A DNA stretch of 31,210 nt, taken from JANQPA01 sp964628385 (GTDB lineage Bacteria > Bacteroidota > Bacteroidia > Chitinophagales > Saprospiraceae). The notes under the pieces are model-generated. The model searched no databases. It saw only the letters and a list, made by a program, of their open reading frames with translations, and was not told the origin of the DNA. Every line of letters begins with the position of its first letter. The stretch's first letter is position 1. Made by a program: the position numbers and the translations under genes. The stretch is from positions 1 through 31,210 of the forward strand of contig CAZVOD010000052.1 of the NCBI GenBank assembly GCA_964628385.1. The letters are read 5' to 3'. This document shows positions 24,907-31,210 of the stretch, piece by piece.

Positions 24907-27336
24907 TTACGGCTTTACCCGTTCCCGATTTTTAACGTACTTATCTACCCACTGGTTCATTTCATGCAGGCAGTGTAAAATAGATTCTTTCGCTCTATAT
25001 CCATGGCTTTCATGAGGAAGCATGACCAAACGTGCTTTTCCACCCAACCCATTAATAGCCGAATACATCCTTTTGGACTGTAGCGGAAAAGTACCGCTAT
25101 TATTATCAGCTTCGCCGTGTATCATCAGTAGAGGTTCATTGATTTTATCCGCATGCATAAACGGCGACATGTAGTAATACAGCTCCGGGGCATCCCAGTA
25201 GGTGCGTTCTTCCCTTTGAAAACCAAACGGAGTAAGAGTTCTGTTGTAAGCACCACTTCTAGCAATACCAGCAGCAAAAAGATCACAATGGGCCAGTAAG
25301 TTGGCGGTCATGAATGCACCGTAGGAGTGCCCACCTACCCCAATCCGGTCTCTGTCGGCTACTTTCATTTCTACCAATTTATCGATAGCAGCAGCGGCAT
25401 TATCCACTAGTTGCTCTCTAAAAGAATCGTTGGGCTGCGCATCGCCTTCACCTACAATAGGCATGGAGGCTCTATCAAATACAGCGTAGCCCTGTGTTAC
25501 CCAATAAATTGGTGACCCCCAGTAAAGACGAATGAACTGATAGGGTGATCCGCTAACTTGGCTGGCATCACTTTTACTTTTATATTCTCTTGGATAAGCC
25601 CACATCAGCACGGGAAGTGGTTCATCCCGGCCCGGCTGAAAACCTTTTGGCAGGTATAGTTCTCCTTGTAAGTCTATGCCATCTGCTCTTTTATATTTTA
25701 CAACTTGCTTTTCTATCCCCTTCAGCGCCGGATAAGGATGGGGAAACGCCGTCAGTGCTTCATTCTTGTCTTTCTCCCAGTTGGTGATGTAATAATTAGG
25801 AGGTTCTTCCCTGGACTGGCGTCTGGTGATGGCCAGTGATTTCTCCAAATCCAGGATAGCTACGGGCTCTTCGTAATAAGGAGCCGAAGAACGCCAATAT
25901 TCCTTTGTACTTTTGGTATTTAAGTCAAATTCGCGCAGGAAAGGTCTATTGCCCTGCGGCGAAGCGCCCTCCCCGGCCAGGAATAACTTATCGCCGGATT
26001 TAGCCATGAGTAGTACATTGCGGCCGTATTCATTTTCTTCTGTCAGAAAGCTTCCCGGGTCGTTATATCTATCATCATAAGACTGATTGAAGAGTTCCTT
26101 TTTGGAGTCTACCTGACCGGGCTGAAAACGGCTGGTGATCAGCGTACGGTCTGACCACCAGCGCTCCCTGGCGATCGCTAGTTCATCATTCCCCCATGTA
26201 ATACCAGCGTAGCGCAACTGAAATTTTATTCCTTCTTTTTTAGTACCGTTGAAAGGTGCATCAAGATAAAATAGCTGATCGCGATACTCTACCTCGTAGT
26301 TAGGATCACCTTCATCCAGTGCCTCCACCCACACTAACGTTGCAGGCCGGTCAGAACGCCAGCTAAAGCTCCTCGGGCCCGTGTATGTCGCGTCAAAGCC
26401 TTTGGGAAGCTCTACGATAAGGGGTTTGGAGTAAACTTCCCGGACGGATTGGCCCTGTGGGTCAACAATTTCCACCGTTTCTGGAAAACGATAGTAAGGA
26501 ACCAGATAGGAGAAGGGGCGATTAATGGTTTGGAGCATCACATAGTTACCATCCGGGGATGGTGACATGCCGGAGATAATATCAGCCTCAGCAAATGGGG
26601 TAGCATTGCCTGAAGCAATATCTACCTTCATGATCTGCGCTTTAGCCAGGTATTCAAATAAAGCTTCATCTGCAGGATTCTGGAGTAGATCCTGGTAGGT
26701 CCTCAGTGTTGTTTCTTCCCCTTTTGACTCCTGAATTATGGGCCCAAGCAGGTTTTCATCTACCTGTGGCATTTCTCCCCTATCTTCAGGAATCATTTTA
26801 ACCAGGATGGACTTACCGTCGGGCATCCATGTAAATGGAGCTCCACGCATTACGCCGTTTACTTTGGCGGCGGTTAGTTGACGAGCTTTGGGGGTAGCTA
26901 CATCAACGACCCAAAGTTCTAGACCGCTTTTTTGAGTGATCGTAAAAGCAAACTGATCGCCTTTTACAGACCAGCTCACATTACTGATTCGGGGATTTTC
27001 CGGTAACCCCATCACTTCAAAATCTTTATTTTTTTTCATCTCTTTTAAAACCAACCCGGTGTAATAGCCCGAACGGCTCGGACCGTTGGTTTTAGGGTTC
27101 ATTCTGAGGCCTGCCAGGCGAAGTTCTGGCTGAGAGAGTTCATCTATAGATGGATAACCGGGCTGTTCCATAAGAAGCATCCAGTCTTTTGATGCGTTCA
27201 AGCTTACAGCCGGTGATTGTGGTGCTTCTATTAGATCACTTATGTCTTTGGGTGGCCTTTTGTAACCACTTTGTTGAGCATTCAGGGATATAGTTGTAAA
27301 CATTAGAATTAAAATAATTTGGAGGTTCTTTTTCAT
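24907..27336 (-). CDS. S9 family peptidase, glutamyl-endopeptidase (S9D)-like
   Basis: An 809-residue exported serine peptidase. A signal peptide (about 1-20, ending NAQQ) is followed by a beta-propeller-like domain (to about 540) and an alpha/beta hydrolase catalytic domain. The triad is S671 in GGHSYGAF, D744 in HGEADNNSG and H778 in PHESHGYRA. The catalytic half (TANLLAH, GIARSGAYNRTLTPFGFQ, YYYMSPFMHADKI) closely resembles plant chloroplast glutamyl endopeptidase as I recall it, pointing to the S9D group that cuts after Glu rather than to proline-specific S9A/B. It probably acts in the periplasm on peptides. It is transcribed alone, with its own terminator; the promoter would lie between 27337 and about 27410. 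Confidence 0.92.
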   Translation of the reverse strand: MKKNLQIILILMFTTISLNAQQSGYKRPPKDISDLIEAPQSPAVSLNASKDWMLLMEQPGYPSIDELSQPELRLAGLRMNPKTNGPSRSGYYTGLVLKEMKKNKDFEVMGLPENPRISNVSWSVKGDQFAFTITQKSGLELWVVDVATPKARQLTAAKVNGVMRGAPFTWMPDGKSILVKMIPEDRGEMPQVDENLLGPIIQESKGEETTLRTYQDLLQNPADEALFEYLAKAQIMKVDIASGNATPFAEADIISGMSPSPDGNYVMLQTINRPFSYLVPYYRFPETVEIVDPQGQSVREVYSKPLIVELPKGFDATYTGPRSFSWRSDRPATLVWVEALDEGDPNYEVEYRDQLFYLDAPFNGTKKEGIKFQLRYAGITWGNDELAIARERWWSDRTLITSRFQPGQVDSKKELFNQSYDDRYNDPGSFLTEENEYGRNVLLMAKSGDKLFLAGEGASPQGNRPFLREFDLNTKSTKEYWRSSAPYYEEPVAILDLEKSLAITRRQSREEPPNYYITNWEKDKNEALTAFPHPYPALKGIEKQVVKYKRADGIDLQGELYLPKGFQPGRDEPLPVLMWAYPREYKSKSDASQVSGSPYQFIRLYWGSPIYWVTQGYAVFDRASMPIVGEGDAQPNDSFREQLVDNAAAAIDKLVEMKVADRDRIGVGGHSYGAFMTANLLAHCDLFAAGIARSGAYNRTLTPFGFQREERTYWDAPELYYYMSPFMHADKINEPLLMIHGEADNNSGTFPLQSKRMYSAINGLGGKARLVMLPHESHGYRAKESILHCLHEMNQWVDKYVKNRERVKP

Positions 27337-27410
27337 TACGCTGAATTTATTAGCCTATTTCGCAGGGGAAAGCCCCGTTTTGAGGCAGTCCAATGTACAC
27401 CATTAACCTA

Positions 27411-27581
27411 TTTAAGAGCGTGCCTAGATTTTGCTTTTGAAGCCGAAAATGGGCAGAAACGGATACTCACTAAGCCATTTTGGGTAGCACAGCAGCCCTA
27501 CAGTGCGAACAAAGACTCAAGTGAGCGTCTGAGTTATGTTCATTTGGGGGCCAAAGGTCAAAGTCCAAACACGATTTTAAT
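27411..27581. repeat. MITE-like element with terminal inverted repeats
   Basis: The left end (27411-27440, TTTAAGAGCGTGCCTAGATT...) and the inverted right end (27551-27581, which on the minus strand reads ATTAAAATCGTGTTTGGACT...) match imperfectly over about 30 bases. TTAA occurs at both outer edges and may be a target duplication. The first 90 bases also align with 30491-30585, mostly differing by transitions, so this is a dispersed family. It encodes nothing. The GAGCGTG/GAGCACG ends recall IS5-group (IS1031-like) inverted repeats, a tentative link. Confidence 0.6.
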
Positions 27582-27732
27582 ACCTGCGAAAGCGGCTTAT
27601 TACAAAATGATTGAATTTATTTCCCTAAAATAGAAAAATATCAGCATTTCTTTTTCGAATTCAGGTAAATAAAAAATCCATCCTGCCTGATACGACAAGA
27701 TGGATTGAAATTTTATAAACAGTTTTTTATTT

Positions 27733-27902
27733 TCTGAAGTTGTTTGAGCATGTGGGTTTATAGTTGAAGGCAAAGGCTTGTGCAGCAAGGCGAAGCGTTT
27801 TTTTCTTTGCGTAGCCAAAGCTACGGAAAGAAAAAAAGCTGAAGTATTTGGTGCACAATGTTTTGTCTGCAAACATGAAACGACATTTTTAAACAACTTC
27901 TC
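27733..27902. repeat. Long imperfect palindrome abutting the hppA stop codon
   Basis: The arms 27733-27813 and 27821-27902 are about 70 percent complementary over 80 bases. The centre is nearly perfect: T7-CTTT-GCGTAG, loop CCAAAG, CTACGG-AAAG-A7 (27798-27837). The outer right arm ends immediately before the TAA of the pyrophosphatase gene (27905-27903 on the minus strand). It may end transcription of that gene or may be a palindromic mobile or repeat element. Confidence 0.65.
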
Positions 27903-30077
27903 TTATAAGAATGGTGCAATTACCAATGCAACGACAGAGATCAATTTCAACAGGATATTCAGGGCGGGGCCAGAAGTATCTTTAAAAGGATCACCTACAG
28001 TATCACCTACTACGGCTGCTTTATGAGGTTCAGACTTTTTGTAATAAGTCTCTCCCTGAATTTCTACGCCACCTTCAAACATTTTTTTGGCGTTATCCCA
28101 TGCACCACCGGCATTAGATTGGAAAATAGCCATTAGTACACCAGCAACGGTTACACCCGCCAGTAGGCCACCTAACATTTCCGCTCCGCCAAGTAGGCCT
28201 ACAACTACAGGAGAGGCGATAGCGATCAATCCAGGGATAATCATTTCTCGTATAGAGGCATTGGTAGAAATTTCAACGCATTTACTGTATTCTGCTTTTC
28301 CGTCAGCGGCCCGGAAGATTTCCTGATCACTTTTAGACCAGGTGTTTACGTCTTCACTTTCATTTTTGCGCATCACTTCTAATGCGGCTTTCAACTCAGG
28401 GATAGAGCTGAACTGCCTTCTTACTTCCTGTATCATATCCATAGCGGCACGCCCAACGGCGCCCATAGCCAGGGAAGAGAACAAGAACGGCAACATACCG
28501 CCTAGTAATAATCCAGCCATAACGGTGGGCTTGGCAATATCAATGGCATTAATACCAGCTACAGTCATGAAGGCAGCAAAAAGGGCCAGGGCGGTAAGAG
28601 CAGCCGAACCGATGGCAAATCCTTTACCAATGGCGGCTGTTGTGTTACCAACTGCATCCAGCTTATCAGTACGTTCTCTGACTTCTCGGGGCAGATCCGC
28701 CATCTCGGCAATACCTCCGGCGTTATCAGAAATCGGCCCGTAGGCGTCTACTGCCAGCTGAATACCCGTATTAGAAAGCATACCTACTGCTGCGATAGCA
28801 ATACCATAAAGCCCAGCAAATTCATGAGCGCCAATGATAGCAGCGGCCAAGATAAGAATTGGTACAGCAGTTGATTGCATCCCTACCCCTAGACCGGCAA
28901 TGATATTTGTTGCAGCACCAGTAAGCGACTGGTTGACAATTCCCTTTACCGGACGAGTACCTGTACCGGTGTAAAACTCAGTTATCAAGCCGATCAAAAG
29001 ACCAGCGGCCAAGCCGATAATTACGGCCCAGAAGACACCCATAGAAGAGTAGGTAATACCGTTTATTTCCCACTCGGCAGGTAGAACATTTGTTACGATG
29101 AGAAATGTAGCGATGAGCATTAATCCAGCAGAAATAAATTCTCCACGATTTAATGCTTTTTGAGGATCCCCTCCTTCCTTTACAGTTACAAAGAAGGTAC
29201 CCAGTATAGAAGTAACAATACCTACACTTGCCAGTACTAATGGAAGCATTACGGCGTTTAACCCACCAAATTCATTGGTTAATTCAAACCCACCGATGCC
29301 TATGAATGCAGCTCCAAGTACCATTGTACCGATTATGGATCCCACATAAGATTCAAAAAGGTCGGCACCCATACCTGCTACATCACCGACGTTATCCCCC
29401 ACATTATCGGCAATTGTAGCCGGATTTAGTGGGTGATCTTCAGGGATACCGGCTTCGACTTTACCTACCAGGTCAGCCCCTACGTCCGCTGCTTTGGTAT
29501 AAATACCACCACCAACACGGGCAAACAAAGCAATAGAAGAAGCGCCGAAAGAAAAACCGGTAATAACCGTAATAACGCGTACGACGTTATCCTGTGTATT
29601 CAATCCGAACAGATTACTATAAAACAGGAAGAGAATACTCAACCCCAATACGCCAAGTCCGACAACTCCTAATCCCATTACGGCTCCTCCTGCGAAGGCT
29701 ACTTCCAGGGCTTTTCCGAGGCTGGTTCTGGCGGCATTGGTTGTTCTGACATTCGCTTTTGTTGCTACGCGCATCCCGATGAAGCCGGCGAGAGCGGAGC
29801 AAACAGCTCCCAGGATGAAAGCTACAGAAATTAAGAAGGAAGAGTCATTGGGATCGGCAGTAACACCGAGTATTATGGCTACTACAGCTACAAATATTGC
29901 CAGTACTCTATATTCTGCTTTAAGGAAAGCCATAGCACCATCAGCAATGTTCTTTGCTATTTTTGCCATCTGTTCTGAACCTACGTCTTGCTTAGATACC
30001 CATGAAGAGCGCCAAAACGTATACAGTAATGCCAAAACGCCAAATGCAGGAATGGCATACGAAATAGATTGATACAT
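27903..30077 (-). CDS. hppA: Membrane-bound cation-pumping pyrophosphatase, K+-dependent type
   Basis: A 724-residue inner-membrane protein with about 16 helices that hydrolyses pyrophosphate to drive H+ or Na+ out of the cytoplasm. The pyrophosphate-binding signatures are DVGADLVGKVE (198-208), DNVGDNVGDVAGMGADLFES (224-243) and, near the C terminus, GDTVGDPFKDTSGPALN. The motif GNTTAAIGKG (477-486) has Ala at position 481, where K+-independent enzymes carry Lys, so this belongs to the K+-dependent group. That group includes both H+ and Na+ pumps and I cannot decide which applies. The length is normal. It is transcribed alone from a good promoter about 94 bases upstream of the start. The long palindrome begins directly at its stop. 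Confidence 0.97.
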   Translation of the reverse strand: MYQSISYAIPAFGVLALLYTFWRSSWVSKQDVGSEQMAKIAKNIADGAMAFLKAEYRVLAIFVAVVAIILGVTADPNDSSFLISVAFILGAVCSALAGFIGMRVATKANVRTTNAARTSLGKALEVAFAGGAVMGLGVVGLGVLGLSILFLFYSNLFGLNTQDNVVRVITVITGFSFGASSIALFARVGGGIYTKAADVGADLVGKVEAGIPEDHPLNPATIADNVGDNVGDVAGMGADLFESYVGSIIGTMVLGAAFIGIGGFELTNEFGGLNAVMLPLVLASVGIVTSILGTFFVTVKEGGDPQKALNRGEFISAGLMLIATFLIVTNVLPAEWEINGITYSSMGVFWAVIIGLAAGLLIGLITEFYTGTGTRPVKGIVNQSLTGAATNIIAGLGVGMQSTAVPILILAAAIIGAHEFAGLYGIAIAAVGMLSNTGIQLAVDAYGPISDNAGGIAEMADLPREVRERTDKLDAVGNTTAAIGKGFAIGSAALTALALFAAFMTVAGINAIDIAKPTVMAGLLLGGMLPFLFSSLAMGAVGRAAMDMIQEVRRQFSSIPELKAALEVMRKNESEDVNTWSKSDQEIFRAADGKAEYSKCVEISTNASIREMIIPGLIAIASPVVVGLLGGAEMLGGLLAGVTVAGVLMAIFQSNAGGAWDNAKKMFEGGVEIQGETYYKKSEPHKAAVVGDTVGDPFKDTSGPALNILLKLISVVALVIAPFL

Positions 30078-30170
30078 AGTAATTTTTCTTTTGAACTAAA
30101 TCAATTAAATTTTCTTGTATAAGGCAAAGGCAGACGAACTCACACTTTGCAGGTTTTTTAAATCGATGGG

Positions 30171-30201
30171 CAAAGCTAATGTAATTTTGTGTCTTGTCCA
30201 A
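30171..30201 (-). promoter_or_regulatory. Promoter of the pyrophosphatase gene
   Basis: On the minus strand TTG (30201-30199) is separated by exactly 20 bases from TAGCTTTG (30178-30171), a full match to the Bacteroidota TTG/TAnnTTTG consensus. It predicts a leader of roughly 85 bases before the start at 30077. Confidence 0.6.
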
Positions 30202-30490
30202 CAAAATCAAAGAGCTGACCTCACCAGATATATTAGTTTATCTATATCAAATAGCATTGTTTTACGGCTTGAAATAGCCTCCTGACGGCCCTCAAAGTCT
30301 CAAATTTCTGAAGCTACCGGGCTTTTGGCCGTTTCTTTACAGCTCCTGGAGCAAAGTAATCAAATATAACTTATATATAATTTATAGATTTGTTTTAAAA
30401 AAAAGAACCCTTCTTCTATTGCTTTCCGTATAAAATCTTGACTCCCCAAAAATGATGATTGCAAATCATTATATCTACTTCCCCCCTTTT

Positions 30491-30605
30491 TGAGCACGTT
30501 TGGACTTCGCTCTCAAAGCCGAAAATGAACAGCCATAGGTGCCCACGAAACTATTTTTGAGTAGCATTGCATCTCCTAAAATGAATAAGGTTTAAGAGCC
30601 AACAC
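30491..30605. repeat. Degenerate copy of the MITE-like repeat
   Basis: GAGCACGTTTGGACTTCGCT and the following AAGCCGAAAATG align with the head of the element at 27416-27505, about two thirds identical over about 90 bases with mainly C/T and A/G changes and one gap. The right-hand end is not clearly recognisable. Confidence 0.55.
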
Positions 30606-30788
30606 GCGACTTGGACCTACAATAGACTTGTTTCTCAGGTATTTAAATTTCAAGTACGAGTGATATTACATTTGGATAAAGGGTGCTGGAAATTACCAGG
30701 CAAACTCCGGTAAAGACATTCACCATGGTGATAAAATATGCAGTAAGGGGGTTTAAGGTAGACCAAGAAATACTGGTACTACCAATAC

Positions 30789-30823
30789 GTTGGGGACGAC
30801 TTTGTTGTCTCCAACTTTTTTTT
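30789..30823 (+). terminator. Strong orphan terminator
   Basis: GTTGGGGACGAC (30789-30800) pairs with GTTGTCTCCAAC (30804-30815) over 12 bp, two of them G-U on the plus-strand RNA, around a TTT loop, and eight T follow (30816-30823). There is no plus-strand gene upstream. It may end a small RNA or be the remnant of a lost gene. Confidence 0.7.
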
Positions 30824-31025
30824 GGAATATTGAGCTGTTTTAAGAGCGTGTATGAATTTGGGAACCTTAGCAGATTTGTTGATCGTAAAGATAGAACAAT
30901 ATTACAATAAAAATAATATAATAATTTACTATAATCTATCTTCAAAGGCGCTTTTCTGGCACGATAGTTGGAAAAAGAATGGATAAAAGAAAAAGTGCCA
31001 ACAAAAAAGCCTGATCTAAAAATGA

Positions 31026-31059
31026 GGAGGCGCATATCGCCTTATGGCCATGCGCCTCC
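31026..31059 (-). terminator. Terminator of the downstream T9SS gene
   Basis: GGAGGCGCAT (31026-31035) pairs perfectly with ATGCGCCTCC (31050-31059). On the minus strand TCATTTTTAG follows. It lies 75 bases past the stop at 31135. A second smaller hairpin (ATGCGAAGGC/GCCTCCGCAT, 31098-31124) lies between the stop and this one. Confidence 0.75.
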
Positions 31060-31134
31060 CCACTAAAGTCTTGTGTCTATGTATTGAGCAGAATAAATGC
31101 GAAGGCTTAAAGACAGCCTCCGCATAGCAATTAT

Positions 31135-31210
31135 CTATTCTACAATAATCATTCGCTTGGTCGCGGTGTAGTCACCTGACTTCAAGGTGTAGTACAATAC
31201 ACCAGTTGGC
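31135..31210 (-). CDS. C-terminal end of a T9SS type A sorting-domain protein (partial)
   Basis: Only the last 24 codons are in the window, reading on the minus strand PTGVLYYTLKSGDYTATKRM then IIVE and a TAG stop. The GVLYYTL...TKRMIIVE pattern is the typical end of a T9SS type A sorting domain, in which a P-x-GxYxY strand is followed by a K-rich turn and a short hydrophobic strand. The rest of the gene lies beyond 31210. It is presumably another secreted or surface protein; its main function cannot be seen. Two hairpins follow its stop. Confidence 0.8.
   Translation of the reverse strand, partial: PTGVLYYTLKSGDYTATKRMIIVE

Larger units (their letters stand above)
27337..27902. other. 566-base gap with two inverted-repeat elements
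   Basis: The gap between the S9 peptidase and pyrophosphatase genes holds a MITE-like element (27411-27581) and a long palindrome (27733-27902), both listed separately. A small GGGG-AAAG-CCCC hairpin is at 27365-27376. Short ORFs here are by-products of the repeats. Confidence 0.7.
30202..31134. other. About 930 bases with no credible gene
   Basis: It contains a degenerate copy of the MITE-like repeat (30491-30605), a TTTAAGAGCGTG head copy at 30839, a strong plus-strand terminator at 30789-30823 without an obvious gene, and the terminator of the T9SS gene at 31026-31059. The two overlapping ORFs here (75 and 130 codons) show no family features and run across the terminator hairpin. Confidence 0.6.

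Noticed and set aside
27319..27633. 104-codon plus-strand ORF
   Set aside because: It runs through the MITE-like element and overlaps the start of the S9 gene; the related copy at 30491 has an in-frame stop, so it is not a conserved protein.
27600..27896. 98-codon minus-strand ORF
   Set aside because: It lies almost entirely in the long palindrome and has no family features.
30643..31035. 130-codon minus-strand ORF, and a 75-codon plus-strand ORF at 30683-30910
   Set aside because: Both cross the strong hairpin at 30789-30815, have odd composition and show no recognisable domain.
1..31210. tRNA, rRNA, CRISPR array, intact transposase or prophage genes
   Set aside because: I looked for conserved tRNA T-loop words, regular direct repeats and transposase-type motifs and found none, though tRNA detection by eye is not exhaustive.

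Overview
The window looks like chromosomal DNA of a Bacteroidota bacterium, most likely of the Saprospiria (Lewinella/Haliscomenobacter type). This is inferred from several things seen in the sequence: two proteins with C-terminal type IX secretion (T9SS) sorting domains, a very large Cys-rich secreted protein with dockerin- and cohesin-like parts, Bacteroidota-specific families (DUF6029, Omp28, DUF2141, DUF3089), and promoter-like boxes of the Bacteroidota form TTG-N19/20-TAnnTTTG. No phage, CRISPR array, rRNA or tRNA was found.

Layout. 55-2344 (minus): a membrane sensor histidine kinase preceded by a DUF3089 lipoprotein hydrolase. 2413-3279 (plus): a secreted double NTF2/SnoaL-like protein with a clear terminator. 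3462-7649 (minus): an esterase, an ATP-grasp ligase, a class I glutamine-amidotransferase-like protein and a second, apparently circularly permuted ATP-grasp protein. 7909-11326 (plus, divergent): an enterochelin-esterase-like hydrolase, an alpha/beta hydrolase-OsmC fusion and malic enzyme. 11647-16092 (minus): the giant T9SS substrate. 16596-17042 (plus): a DUF2141 protein, convergent with an Omp28-DUF6029 pair (17047-19638, minus) that is divergent from a TlpA thioredoxin (19789-20277, plus). 20357-27336 (minus): an ABC-F ATPase, a Tsp/Prc-type processing protease and an S9D glutamyl-endopeptidase-like protein. 27337-27902: two inverted-repeat elements. 27903-30077 (minus): a K+-dependent-type membrane pyrophosphatase with a good promoter. 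30078-31134: about 1 kb without a credible gene but with two strong terminators. 31135-31210 (minus): the last 24 codons of another T9SS substrate.

How genes work together. The most interesting part is 3462-10098. Two ATP-grasp proteins, one amidotransferase-like Cys hydrolase and three alpha/beta hydrolases sit around a single divergent control region. ATP-grasp enzymes join a carboxylate to an amine or thiol, and the other proteins could supply or remove amide and ester groups, so the cluster may make and recycle a small peptide- or amide-like metabolite. The product cannot be read from sequence and this remains a hypothesis. A second functional unit is TlpA/DUF6029/Omp28, which looks like an envelope thiol-redox module. 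The intergenic space is rich in hairpins, several of which act plausibly as terminators, and contains a MITE-like family.
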